This document shows, one piece after another, positions 43,613 to 52,223 of a stretch of DNA of 64,000 nt. Under the pieces are notes generated by a model. That model saw only the letters and a list, made by a program, of their open reading frames with translations, did no database searches and was not told the origin of the DNA. Each line of letters begins with the position of its first letter. Position 1 is the stretch's first letter. The DNA comes from an uncultured Collinsella sp. (GTDB lineage: Bacteria; Actinomycetota; Coriobacteriia; Coriobacteriales; Coriobacteriaceae), in the NCBI GenBank assembly GCA_900544725.1, contig UQWK01000002.1, positions 26,274-90,273 on the forward strand, written 5' to 3'. The position numbers and the translations under genes were made by a program.

Positions 43613-44620
43613 CTAGTTTTGGAGAGGGCTGAGGCTGGGGGTCCAGGCGATGGTGGGGGTTTTACCGTCGAGGGTCTCGTTGATGGTGGCGGCCATGCCG
43701 GCGAGCAGACTGTTCTCACTCACGGTAAGCGCCCTGTAGCCGCCGGCTCGCATGAGCTCGCGAATTACCACGGCACCTGCCAAGATCACGCCCGCGCGTT
43801 TGGGCTGCACGCCTGGCAGCGCGGCAATGCCTGCAACATCCAGCGTAGACATGCGCTCGATAGCGGCCGAAACCTGATCCAGCGAAAGCTCGCGCAGGTG
43901 CACAAAGCTCGAATCGTACGGTTCCAGCTCATGAACGAGCGCCACAAGCGTGGTGACGGTGCCACCCACGGCGACCAGGCGCTCGGCACGCTCAAAGTCA
44001 CTGGGCAGGCCTTCAAAATAGGCGGCGAACTGCTCGCCCGCCCAGTTGGCGGCGGCAGCAAGCTCGCCGTCCGCAGGCGGCAGCACCGAGAAGAAGCGCT
44101 CCGTCACACGACGGCAGCCAATGTCCAGCGAACGCGTGCCCTCCAGCGCAAAGACCCCACGCTCCGGCGCATAGACGCCCGTCGCGAGCTCCGTGGACCC
44201 GCCGCCCGAATCGGCAACAATGATGCGCTCGCCAGCGAAGTCGTGCGCCACGCCAGAAAATGTCAGGCGTGCCTCGACCTCGCCCGGAATCACCTGCGGT
44301 TCGAGCCCCAGCTCGCGCAGGCCGTCCAGCAGCAGGGCGGCATTGCACGCATCGCGCGCGGCGCTCGTGCACGTGGTGCAGATGCACACGGCCCCAAAGG
44401 CACGCGCCTCGTCCACAAACATGCGGCATGCGGCAAGCACGCGCTCGACCGCCGCCTCGCAAAAGCGGCCCGTCGCGTCGACGCCCTCGCCCAGATCGGT
44501 AATCTCGGTATGTTTGGACGATTCCACGATCGCCCCGGCCTCGACCTGCGCCAGCACCAGTCGCGACGACACCGTTCCCAGGTCGATCGCCGCCACCTTA
44601 TATCGTTCGCAATCTGCCAT
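43613..44620 (-). CDS. ppx: Ppx/GppA-family exopolyphosphatase
   Basis: Hydrolyses polyphosphate or pppGpp. The sugar-kinase-like fold shows AAIDLGTVSSRLVLAQV (phosphate 1), IIVADSGGGSTELATG (phosphate 2) and AVGGTVTTLVALVHEL. The 335-residue length matches the short two-domain type. GGAGGGGAG precedes the ATG. It lies 20 bases after the DivIC-like gene in the eno-divIC-ppx operon. In many Actinobacteria a DUF501 gene lies between them; it is missing here. Confidence 0.93.
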   Translation of the reverse strand: MADCERYKVAAIDLGTVSSRLVLAQVEAGAIVESSKHTEITDLGEGVDATGRFCEAAVERVLAACRMFVDEARAFGAVCICTTCTSAARDACNAALLLDGLRELGLEPQVIPGEVEARLTFSGVAHDFAGERIIVADSGGGSTELATGVYAPERGVFALEGTRSLDIGCRRVTERFFSVLPPADGELAAAANWAGEQFAAYFEGLPSDFERAERLVAVGGTVTTLVALVHELEPYDSSFVHLRELSLDQVSAAIERMSTLDVAGIAALPGVQPKRAGVILAGAVVIRELMRAGGYRALTVSENSLLAGMAATINETLDGKTPTIAWTPSLSPLQN

Positions 44621-44640
44621 TGCGGGCTCCCCTCCGGGCG

Positions 44641-45402
44641 CTATTTGCCGTTGGACACGACCGTCTGACCCTCAACGCCGTTAAACCCAAACAGCAGGTC
44701 GAGCGTCTGGATGTACCACGGCGCGTCCTTACCGACTTCTTCGATTTCCTTGGCAACTTCGCTGGCCTTCTTGGCGTTCGACGACTTCTTGCCCGAAGAC
44801 GAATCAGAATCGTCGTCCAGGCCCAGAACGTCAATCTTGGTCTCGCCGGGCATCACCAGGCCCAGATCCTCGGTCGCCGCGTCCTTAATGCCCTCCTCAG
44901 AGAGCAGTTTGTCGACACTTTTTTGCAGCTCGTCGTTGTATTGCTGGCGAATCTCGACCTGCTTGGCCAAAATGTCGCTCGAGCGCTTGGCCACATACAG
45001 ATCGCGCACGGGAAAATACAAGCTCACGAGCACCAAGGCAACGACGATACCAATAAACAGCCCACGCTGGGGCCCATGGGTAAAGTCGTAGATTGCCTTA
45101 ACCACCGCGTTGTCGTTGGCGTAGTGCATGAAGTCCGAGCCCGAAAGACGGCTCGAGGGCCTGGTCGACTTGTCGTGCGCTTGAGCAGACGGGCGCGATT
45201 CGTACGTCGCGCGCGACGGACGGTCCAGGCGATGCGTCGACATATTCGTTTGAGCATGGGAGTGCGAGGTGCCCGCCGTGCGATGCGTGGGACGGGCAGC
45301 ACCCGTATAATCGGGCCCGCCGAGCGGCACCGTACGCGCACGGCGAGGTGACGGCTCACGCGAACCGGCGGAATAGTACCTGTTGTCGTAAATCTGATCC
45401 AT
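44641..45402 (-). CDS. FtsB/DivIC-like septum protein
   Basis: A disordered Arg/Ser/Pro-rich N-terminus (about 100 residues) leads to one membrane helix (GLFIGIVVALVLVSLYFPVR). A coiled coil follows (AKQVEIRQQYNDELQKSVDK) with AATEDLGLVMPGETKI, the pattern of the DivIC/FtsB family. A Ser/Lys linker and the C-terminal WYIQTLDLLFGFNGVEG follow. I chose the ATG at 45402 (MDQIYDNRYY). 253 residues. Its place between eno and ppx is the conserved actinobacterial order and supports the call. Confidence 0.85.
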   Translation of the reverse strand: MDQIYDNRYYSAGSREPSPRRARTVPLGGPDYTGAARPTHRTAGTSHSHAQTNMSTHRLDRPSRATYESRPSAQAHDKSTRPSSRLSGSDFMHYANDNAVVKAIYDFTHGPQRGLFIGIVVALVLVSLYFPVRDLYVAKRSSDILAKQVEIRQQYNDELQKSVDKLLSEEGIKDAATEDLGLVMPGETKIDVLGLDDDSDSSSGKKSSNAKKASEVAKEIEEVGKDAPWYIQTLDLLFGFNGVEGQTVVSNGK

Positions 45403-45493
45403 GTGCGCCTTGTGCGGTTGAGGTTTGTTTGCGCTAAGTATTCTAGTTATAGCACGAGCGCGCGTACCACCTTCGGCAGCCTTTGCTCGACAT

Positions 45494-45526
45494 AAAAAAG
45501 GCGCTGAGCCACACGGCCCAGCGCCC
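45494..45526 (-). terminator. Intrinsic hairpin after eno
   Basis: On the minus strand, GGCGCTGGGCC and GGCTCAGCGCC pair around GTGT and are followed by TTTTTT. It stands 70 bases after the eno stop and before the DivIC-like gene, so part of the eno transcript should end here. Confidence 0.85.
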
Positions 45527-45597
45527 ATAGCGTTTTACGGCATCCAGCCAAGGCGGGGAGGAACCGAGTCAGCCTCCTCCTCGCCAAATTCGCCCGT

Positions 45598-46887
45598 TTA
45601 GCGAATGTTGTAGAACGCGGTCTTGCCAGCGTAGCGCGCGCTGCCCTCGAGCTCGTCCTCGATGCGGATGAGCTGGTTGTACTTGGCGATACGGTCACTG
45701 CGGCACGGGGCGCCCGACTTGATCTGGCCGGCGTTGACGCCCACGACCAGGTCGGCGATCGTGGAGTCCTCGGTCTCGCCGGAGCGGTGGCTCACGATGC
45801 AGGCGTAACCGGCCTCCTTGGCGGTCTCGATGGCCTCGAGCGACTCGGTGAGCGTACCGATCTGGTTGACCTTGACCAGGATAGCGTTGGCGGCACCCAG
45901 CTCGATGCCCTTCTTGAGGCGCTCGGTGTTGGTGACGAACAGGTCGTCGCCCACCAGCTGCACCTTGTTGCCAATGCGCTGGGTGAGCGCGACCCAACCG
46001 TCCCAGTCCTCCTCGGCCATGCCGTCCTCGATGGAGATGATGGGATAGGTGTCGACGAGCTTCTCCCAGTAATCGACCATCTGGGCGCTCGTGTACTCAA
46101 CACCCTCGCCCTTGAGCTCGTACATGCCGGTCTCGGCGTTGTAGAACTCGGTCGAGGCCGGATCCATGGCGTACATGAAGTCGACGCCGGGCTTAAAGCC
46201 GGCCTTCTCGACGGCCTTGGTGATGTACTCGAACGGCTCGGCATTGGTCTTGAGGTTGGGCGCAAAGCCGCCCTCGTCGCCCACGCCGCCGCCCAGGCCT
46301 GCCTCGTGCAGCACGCCCTTGAGGGTGTGGTAAACCTCGGCGCACCAACGCAGGCCCTCGGAAAAGCTCGGGGCGCCCACCGGCATGATCATGAACTCCT
46401 GGAAGTCGACGTTGTTGTCGGCATGCACGCCGCCGTTGAGGATGTTCATCATGGGCGTGGGCAGCAGGTGGGCGTTGACGCCGCCCAGGTACTGATACAG
46501 CGACAGGCCCGCCGACTCGGCAGCGGCGCGGGCGACGGCCAGCGACACGCCCAGAATGGCGTTAGCGCCGAGCTTGGCCTTGTTGGGGGTACCGTCCGCG
46601 GCGATCAGCGCGGCATCGACGGCGCGCTGATCGAAGGCGTCGAGGCCCACGACGGCATCGGCGCACTCGTTGTTGACGTGCTCGACGGCCTGCGAGACGC
46701 CCTTGCCCAGGTAGCGACCCTTGTCGCCGTCGCGCAGCTCGCATGCCTCAAAGGCGCCGGTCGAAGCGCCCGAAGGCACCATCGCGCGGCCGAAGCTGCC
46801 GTCCTCGAGCACGACCTCGACCTCGACGGTGGGGTTGCCGCGACTGTCGAGCACCTCGCGACCGTAGACGTCCAAAATATCGCTCAT
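45598..46887 (-). CDS. eno: Enolase
   Basis: Interconverts 2-phosphoglycerate and phosphoenolpyruvate. It opens ILDVYGREVLDSRGNPTVEV, with SGASTGAFEACELRDGD, GGVHADNNVDFQEFMIMPVG, SIEDGMAEEDWDGW, LVGDDLFVTNTERLKKG and the signature VKVNQIGTLTESLEAIETA then SHRSGETED. The length of 429 residues is standard. GAGGGAG precedes the ATG. First gene of the eno-divIC-ppx run. Confidence 0.97.
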   Translation of the reverse strand: MSDILDVYGREVLDSRGNPTVEVEVVLEDGSFGRAMVPSGASTGAFEACELRDGDKGRYLGKGVSQAVEHVNNECADAVVGLDAFDQRAVDAALIAADGTPNKAKLGANAILGVSLAVARAAAESAGLSLYQYLGGVNAHLLPTPMMNILNGGVHADNNVDFQEFMIMPVGAPSFSEGLRWCAEVYHTLKGVLHEAGLGGGVGDEGGFAPNLKTNAEPFEYITKAVEKAGFKPGVDFMYAMDPASTEFYNAETGMYELKGEGVEYTSAQMVDYWEKLVDTYPIISIEDGMAEEDWDGWVALTQRIGNKVQLVGDDLFVTNTERLKKGIELGAANAILVKVNQIGTLTESLEAIETAKEAGYACIVSHRSGETEDSTIADLVVGVNAGQIKSGAPCRSDRIAKYNQLIRIEDELEGSARYAGKTAFYNIR

Positions 46888-47163
46888 GTTGTCTCCCTCT
46901 CACTTGGAAACGTAATGGATGCAAGCGACCGGCTGACCGTGCACCATCGGTGCGCCTCCGTAAGTTAGCCATGTCGCACTTTTTGCATTATGCCCTAAGT
47001 TAGCCGAGGGATACATATGAATTGGAGAAATCATTCTTTAGGGCCCTTGTTTTTACACCAGGCATTCATCTCTAGAGGTCCTCTCCATTAAAATCTCCAA
47101 TCCGCATACCGTCTTTACCCGACTTGCGAATGTAAGAGCCAATAATGTGCTTTCACATCATGC
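46888..47163. other. Gap between eno and the 33-bp array
   Basis: The left part must hold the eno promoter (CATAAT on the minus strand near 46990 is a candidate -10 box, without a clear -35). The remainder, about 47030-47163, is relatively AT-rich and shows no gene, hairpin or repeat that I can see. Confidence 0.4.
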
Positions 47164-47249
47164 AAAGTTCTGGATATCGTGCAAATCTAAGGGTCTGAAG
47201 TTCTGGATATCGTGCATAATCAGGTTATAAAAGTTCTGGATATCGTGCA
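47164..47249 (+). repeat. Three-copy 33-bp-period direct repeats upstream of ATPase 2
   Basis: AAGTTCTGGATATCGTGCA occurs three times, with the G of GTTCTGG at 47167, 47200 and 47233, exactly 33 bases apart. The 14 bases between copies vary. The core includes the small palindrome GATATC. The last copy abuts the ribosome site of the ATPase gene (ATG at 47260). Confidence 0.93.
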
Positions 47250-47259
47250 CGAGGTAGCC

Positions 47260-48627
47260 ATGCTTAAACGAAAAGCCTATGACACACTACTAAAATGGAA
47301 GCATGAAAGCGCTGGTAAAACAGCACTTCTTATTGAAGGAGCCCGCCGCGTCGGCAAGAGCACGCTTGCCCGCACGTTTGGAGAAACCGAATACAAGTCC
47401 TGCCTTGTCATTGATTTCTTTCAAGCACCTGCCGAAGTTAAGCAATATTTTGAGGACTATCGCACTGACTTCGACTCGCTCTTCCTCTATCTCTCGGTTT
47501 TCTATAACGTCAAACTCTATGAGCACGAGACGCTTATCGTCTTTGACGAGGTCCAGATGTACCCGCAAGCACGCGGACTCATCAAGTATCTCGTTGCAGA
47601 CGGACGTTACGACTACATCGAAACTGGATCCCTGCTCAGCATCAAGCAGAACATTAAAGATATCGTCATCCCGTCCGAGGAAGAGTCTTTGGAACTTGAG
47701 CCCCTCGACTTTGAGGAGTTCCTCTGGGGCATGGACGAAAAGGGGCTGGCCGATCTCATTCGAATGAGCTTTAGCAAAATGAAGCCGCTCCCCGATGCCC
47801 TACATCGCAGAGCGCTCTCCCTTATGCGCGAATACATGCTCGTAGGCGGCATGCCTGAGCCGGTATCCATCTATGTTGAACAGCGCACTTTTGCGCCCGT
47901 CGACGCATCGAAACGCCGAATCGTCCAGCTCTATCGCAACGATATCTCTCGTTTTGCAACCGGTTATGAATTCAAAGTCGTCTCCGTACTCGATGGCATC
48001 CCGGGTCAGCTCTCTAGGCACGAAAAGCGATTCAAGCTTTCCTCACTTGATAAAAACGCGCGCATGCGCACCTACGAAGAAGCCTTCTTTTGGCTGGCAG
48101 ACGCGCGAATTGCCAATATCTGCTATGCCGCAAGCGAGCCGAGCGTGGGCCTTTCACTCAGCATGGAGCAAACAGCACTCAAGTGCTACATGGCAGACAC
48201 CGGCCTGCTTGTAACGCTTGCCTTCTCTGATAACAACGATACCGATGAAGACGTTTACAGGGCCGTGCTTCGCGGCGACATCGGATTGAACGAAGGAATG
48301 CTTACCGAAAACTACGTTGCCCAATCTCTAAAGGCCAATGGACACAGGCTCTTCTTTTATTTCCAAAGCGGAAAGAAGGAGGGGGAGGAGCGCATGGAAA
48401 TCGACTTCCTCGTTACCCGACCCTATGTCAATGCCGCCGGAAAGCCGCGCATCAGCCCCATCGAAGTTAAGTCGCCACGCAGATACGGAACCATCTCCCT
48501 CGACCGATTCCGCGCGCGCTTTAACAAGAAGATTGGGACGGCTTACGTGTTGCACCCTAAACAACTCGAGTGGGATGCCGAAGCGCAGCTGGCACATCTT
48601 CCGTTGTATATGGCCTTTTGCTTGTAG
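47260..48627 (+). CDS. AAA-family ATPase with DUF4143 domain (ATPase 2)
   Basis: P-loop LLIEGARRVGKSTLARTFGE, Walker B LIVFDEVQMYPQARG and IETGSLLSIKQNIKD in the AAA_14 part. The DUF4143 part has LVGGMPEPVSIYVEQ, MADTGLLVTLAF and ENYVAQSLKANGHRLFFYFQ, then MEIDFLVTRP...PIEVKSP, a D-ExK arrangement seen in restriction-like folds. I chose the ATG at 47260 because GAGG lies six bases upstream. 455 residues. Lower GC than the neighbouring eno gene, which hints at transfer. Same architecture as ATPase 1 at 42292 but clearly diverged. Confidence 0.9.
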   Translation: MLKRKAYDTLLKWKHESAGKTALLIEGARRVGKSTLARTFGETEYKSCLVIDFFQAPAEVKQYFEDYRTDFDSLFLYLSVFYNVKLYEHETLIVFDEVQMYPQARGLIKYLVADGRYDYIETGSLLSIKQNIKDIVIPSEEESLELEPLDFEEFLWGMDEKGLADLIRMSFSKMKPLPDALHRRALSLMREYMLVGGMPEPVSIYVEQRTFAPVDASKRRIVQLYRNDISRFATGYEFKVVSVLDGIPGQLSRHEKRFKLSSLDKNARMRTYEEAFFWLADARIANICYAASEPSVGLSLSMEQTALKCYMADTGLLVTLAFSDNNDTDEDVYRAVLRGDIGLNEGMLTENYVAQSLKANGHRLFFYFQSGKKEGEERMEIDFLVTRPYVNAAGKPRISPIEVKSPRRYGTISLDRFRARFNKKIGTAYVLHPKQLEWDAEAQLAHLPLYMAFCL

Positions 48628-48666
48628 AGACCTCTCTGCGAATGGATGCCGTGAGAGACGCAGGTC

Positions 48667-49527
48667 TCACTCGCTTGCTTTTGCTTGGTCCCACAGGTCA
48701 TTGAGTTGAGCGGTTGAGCAGACGGCAAGGTCATCGCCCGCCTCGCGCGCAGCAGCCTCCATTGCGGCCCAGCGACGACGGAACTTGGCCGTGCTCGCGC
48801 GCAGGGCGCTCTCGGCGTCGATGCCCTCTTTGCGTGCAACGTTGACCAGAGCAAAGAGCAGGTCGCCAAACTCCATCTCGCGCTCGGGCGAGCCGGGGGC
48901 CTCGGCCTCAAACTCGGCACGCTCCTCGGCAACCTCGTCCCACACGTCCTGGACCGTCTCCCACTCAAAGCCCACGGCCGCTGCCTTGCGCGACACCTTC
49001 TGGGCCTGCATCAGCGCCGGCAGGTGCGTGGGCACGCCGTCGAGTAGACCCTCGGGTGCGGCCTCGCCTGCCGCCACGGCCTTGTCCTTGGCAGCCTTCT
49101 CGGCAAGTTTGACCTCGTCCCAGATCTTGAGCACCTCGTCGGAGCTCTCGGCATCCGCATCGCCAAACACGTGTGGGTGGCGGCGAATGAGCTTGGCGTC
49201 GATATCGCGTGCCACATCGGCCAGCGTAAACTCGCCCGCGTCCGCCGCAATCTGCGCATGCAGCACCACCTGCATGAGCACATCGCCCAGCTCCTCGCGC
49301 AGATGCGCCACGTCGTCCGCCTCGATGCAATCGAGCGCCTCATAGGCCTCCTCGATCATGTTCTTGCCGATGCTCCGATGCGTCTGCTCGCGATCCCACG
49401 GGCAGCCATCGGGCTGACGCAGACGCCAGATGGTCTGCACCAGATGCTGCAGCTCGACCGACGCGTCGACCAGCGTGGACAGATCGCGCGAGCCCTCGGC
49501 ATTTTGCTGAGCCATGTGCTGCGCCAT
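48667..49527 (-). CDS. mazG: Nucleoside triphosphate pyrophosphohydrolase MazG
   Basis: Hydrolyses NTPs to NMPs, a house-cleaning function. The first MazG domain has LRQPDGCPWDREQTHRSIG and EEAYEALDCIE..LREELGDVLMQVVLHAQ, the metal-binding EExxE and ExxD motifs. The second domain has FEWETVQDVWDEVAEERAEF and REMEFGDLLFALVNVAR. I chose the ATG at 49527 because GGAGGA precedes it. 286 residues. It follows the phosphodiesterase gene after two bases. Confidence 0.93.
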   Translation of the reverse strand: MAQHMAQQNAEGSRDLSTLVDASVELQHLVQTIWRLRQPDGCPWDREQTHRSIGKNMIEEAYEALDCIEADDVAHLREELGDVLMQVVLHAQIAADAGEFTLADVARDIDAKLIRRHPHVFGDADAESSDEVLKIWDEVKLAEKAAKDKAVAAGEAAPEGLLDGVPTHLPALMQAQKVSRKAAAVGFEWETVQDVWDEVAEERAEFEAEAPGSPEREMEFGDLLFALVNVARKEGIDAESALRASTAKFRRRWAAMEAAAREAGDDLAVCSTAQLNDLWDQAKASE

Positions 49528-49529
49528 GG

Positions 49530-50078
49530 TTATTCCTCCTCCAGGATCACGTGGCGGAACGCGCCGCCCTCGTAGATGCCGTAGCTGTGCGTACCGTCCT
49601 TGGGAATACTCACGCTGCCGGGATTGAAGAGCCACAGGCCCGGGTGCGCCTCGCTTGCCTCGTTAACCTTGATGTGCGTGTGGCCGTAGACGAGCGCGGA
49701 GCCCTCGGGCAGCGCGGGCGCGTGGTCGACGCTGTTGTGCATGCCAGCGCCAAAGACGTGGCCGTGCGTCAGGAACAGCTCGCGGCCGGTCTCGTCGAAC
49801 AGCGTGGCGTAGTCCGCCATGACGGGAAAGTCGAGCACCATCTGGTCGACCTCGGCGTCGCAGTTGCCGCGCACCGCGATGATGCGGTCGGCCAGGGCGT
49901 TGAGCAGCGGAATCACGCGCTTGGGGGCGTAGTCGCGCGGCAGGTCGTTGCGCGGGCCGTGGTAGAGCAGGTCGCCCAGCAGCACGACGCGGTCGGGCTG
50001 CTCGGATTCGATGGCGGCGACCAGGCGCTCGGTCCAGTATGCCGAGCCGTGAATGTCGGAAGCGATGAGGTATTTCAT
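49530..50078 (-). CDS. YfcE-type metallophosphodiesterase
   Basis: Short calcineurin-fold phosphodiesterase of 182 residues. MKYLIASDIHGS, VVLLGDLLYHGP, AVRGNCDAEVD, LFLTHGHVFG and LVYGHTHIKV give the full metal-ligand set, and LFNPGSVSIPKDG matches YfcE. I chose the ATG at 50078 because GAAAGGACC precedes it and the first motif then sits at the N-terminus. Cotranscribed with mazG. Confidence 0.9.
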   Translation of the reverse strand: MKYLIASDIHGSAYWTERLVAAIESEQPDRVVLLGDLLYHGPRNDLPRDYAPKRVIPLLNALADRIIAVRGNCDAEVDQMVLDFPVMADYATLFDETGRELFLTHGHVFGAGMHNSVDHAPALPEGSALVYGHTHIKVNEASEAHPGLWLFNPGSVSIPKDGTHSYGIYEGGAFRHVILEEE

Positions 50079-50149
50079 GGTGGTCCTTTCGGGTAGGGTT
50101 GATGGGGGCTGAATACGGGGTCCGGCGGATGTGGAGCCCATCTACCGTG

Positions 50150-50635
50150 TTACTCGAATCGTAGCGCCGCGCTCTGAGCCGCCTGCATCACGCGTTGGAG
50201 TGGCACGCCATGTTCGCGGGCAAGACGGGCGCAATCCTCGTACTCGGGAGCCGCGCGCTCGCTGCCGTCTGGCAGGGTGGCCACTTTGACGGCCACCTCG
50301 CCCCAAGGCGTCGCCACCTGCTCAAAACGACGCGGCAGGCAGACGCGCTCCATGACCTGGCGGCGAATGCCGTTGGTCGTGGTTTCCAAAAAGATGATCG
50401 TCTGCAGACGGTTAATGTCCTCGCGGGCGCAGATTACCTGCAGCTGCCAGCCGGGACGACCTTTTTTGCAGTAGAGAGGCAGCCAGTGCACCTCGCGGGC
50501 GCCCGCCTCGCGCAGGCGACCGGCGGCATAGGCGAGCACCTCGGGTGATGCGTCGTCGATGTCGCACTCCAGCTTGACGATGGTTTCGGGCGCATCGGTC
50601 TCGCGTGACAGCGGAGATGTGCTTCCACGTTGCAT
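50150..50635 (-). CDS. LarC C-terminal-domain (nickel insertion) protein
   Basis: 161 residues from MQRGSTSPLSRETDAPE. TIVKLECDIDDASPEVLAYA matches the LarC C-terminal motif (LETNIDDMSPE), and the region with VCLPRRFEQVATPWGEVAVK also fits. In Lactobacillus, LarC inserts nickel into the pincer cofactor of lactate racemase and is made by frameshift from larC1 and larC2; here only the second part is present as its own gene. AAAGGA lies ten bases before the ATG. No larA, larB or larE is in the window. Confidence 0.75.
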   Translation of the reverse strand: MQRGSTSPLSRETDAPETIVKLECDIDDASPEVLAYAAGRLREAGAREVHWLPLYCKKGRPGWQLQVICAREDINRLQTIIFLETTTNGIRRQVMERVCLPRRFEQVATPWGEVAVKVATLPDGSERAAPEYEDCARLAREHGVPLQRVMQAAQSAALRFE

Positions 50636-50945
50636 ACGGTCCGGATCCTTTCCGCACGGGCTCGTTTTGTTCACCCAAACGCTAGCACATCGCGGGCGAC
50701 GCGGGAGCGACGTCCTTGGACGGGCGCGACTTTCGTCCGTCGTCGCCCTCGCACCCAACCAAACGTGTACATCAGCCTCCAAACATGTCATTATTCGCAG
50801 CTTTTGGAGGCTGATGTACATGTTTTGAGAGCAAGCGAGGCCGCACCGCGCACCCTTTCCAGTCGATTTCGGCACCTCGCGCGCACGACGCGCCGAGGCT
50901 ACGCCATTACAATGGAGCGGATTCACCATATGCAAAGGAGTCGCC
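50636..50945. other. Gap with a long inverted repeat
   Basis: Between divergent genes. The main feature is an inverted repeat: AAACGTGTACATCAGCCTCC and AAA at 50761-50783 face TTTTGGAGGCTGATGTACAT and GTTT at 50802-50825, one or two mismatches, loop of about 18 bases. AAAGGAG before 50946 is the ribosome site of the next gene. I see no gene here. Confidence 0.7.
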
Positions 50946-51857
50946 ATGCCCGCATGCCCTCTGATCGATTGCCATACCCATACCTCGTTTTCGGACGGCC
51001 ATGCCTCGTTTGAGGACAACGTCCGCGCTGCTGCCGCCGCCGGCTGCCGCGTCATGGTCTCGACCGACCACCTCACCCTGCCCGCCAGCATGGACGCCAA
51101 CTGCGAGGTGCAGGTTGTCGAGGGCGACTTGCCGGCACATCGTCTGGCCTTTGAGGACGCCCGCAAGCTCGCCGCGCAGATCGCGCCGGAGCTCGAGCTT
51201 ATCTATGGCTTTGAATGCGACTGGTACGAGGGCTGCGAGCCTTTGGTTGGGCGCTGGTCCGCGGGTGCCATAGTGCGCTTGGGCAGTGTGCATTGGATTG
51301 GCGACCCCGGCGATATCATGGCCGGTGCCGCGGGTACGGCGGGAACGGAAAACGTCGCTCGCCCCGATACACCCGATTCCCTTTGCGGTTGGATCGACGA
51401 CGACACCAACCTGCACGTTTGGGAAAACCTGGGGGTACGCGGCGTGTGGGAGCGCTACATCGACGACTGGTGCCGTGCTTGCGAAAGCTCACTCAACTTT
51501 GACGTAATGGCCCATCCCGACCTGGTCATGCGCTTTTCGAAGGACGGCTTTGCACCCGACTTTGACCCCGCGCCGTTTTGGGAGCAGATGGCCGAATGCG
51601 CCCACGATACGGGTCGCCGCGTTGAGGTCTCGACCGCCGCGCCGCGAAAAGGCCTCGACGACTACTATCCCACAACCGGGCTGTTGCGTTGCTTCGCTCA
51701 CGCCGAGGTACCTATCACCTTTGGCTCGGACGCACACCGCGCCTGCGACATCTGCTGGAACATCCGCGAGGCACAAGCCCACGCCTACGACTGCGGCTAC
51801 CGAACCTTCGACATCCCCCACGCCACCGGCGAATGGGAACCCACGCCCCTCGCCTAA
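50946..51857 (+). CDS. hisK: PHP-family histidinol-phosphatase
   Basis: Dephosphorylates histidinol phosphate. PHP-domain metal motifs are IDCHTHTSFSDGHASF, VSTDHLTL, GFECDWYEG, GSVHWIGD, DVMAHPDLVMRF, EVSTAAPRKG and TFGSDAHRA. 303 residues. It is convergent with hisE at the end of the his cluster and supplies the step that no other gene here could do, since the HisB is a single-domain dehydratase. Confidence 0.88.
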   Translation: MPACPLIDCHTHTSFSDGHASFEDNVRAAAAAGCRVMVSTDHLTLPASMDANCEVQVVEGDLPAHRLAFEDARKLAAQIAPELELIYGFECDWYEGCEPLVGRWSAGAIVRLGSVHWIGDPGDIMAGAAGTAGTENVARPDTPDSLCGWIDDDTNLHVWENLGVRGVWERYIDDWCRACESSLNFDVMAHPDLVMRFSKDGFAPDFDPAPFWEQMAECAHDTGRRVEVSTAAPRKGLDDYYPTTGLLRCFAHAEVPITFGSDAHRACDICWNIREAQAHAYDCGYRTFDIPHATGEWEPTPLA

Positions 51858-51859
51858 GA

Positions 51860-52177
51860 CTAGTGGCGGCGAGCGTTGAGCTCGCCGGCCAGTTCGTCGA
51901 GGGTGATACCGTAGCGTTCGAGCGTTACGAGCAGGTGGTAGACCAGGTCGCCGGCCTCGTAGCGGATGTGGTCGTGATCGTTATCCTTGCAGGCCATGAT
52001 GACCTCGCTCGCCTCCTCGGCAAGCTTCTTGAGCAGCTCGTCCTCGACGTCGGTCAACAGACGAGCGGTGTAGCTCTTCTGTGGCGACGCATCGCGACGA
52101 CCGTGAATCACCTCGGCCAGACCCGTCAACGTCTCGCCGATATTTCCATCCTGGACATTTGCGGTGCGCACACCCAT
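51860..52177 (-). CDS. hisE: Phosphoribosyl-ATP diphosphatase
   Basis: Second step of histidine synthesis. 105 residues, with KSYTARLLTDVEDELLKKLA, EEASEVIMACKDND and RYEAGDLVYHLLVTLERYG, the MazG-like helical core of HisE. It is separate from hisI, 46 bases downstream of it, and is the last gene of the his operon. Its end is two bases from the convergent phosphatase gene. Confidence 0.93.
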   Translation of the reverse strand: MGVRTANVQDGNIGETLTGLAEVIHGRRDASPQKSYTARLLTDVEDELLKKLAEEASEVIMACKDNDHDHIRYEAGDLVYHLLVTLERYGITLDELAGELNARRH

Positions 52178-52223
52178 AGTTCAATCCTTTCCGTTTTACC
52201 GAGCGCCCAACAGGGCGCCCGCC

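Noticed and set aside
47164..47249. Reading the 33-bp repeats as a mini-CRISPR
   Set aside because: Nineteen-base cores with 14-base gaps are too short for repeat and spacer, and the array directly abuts a ribosome site.
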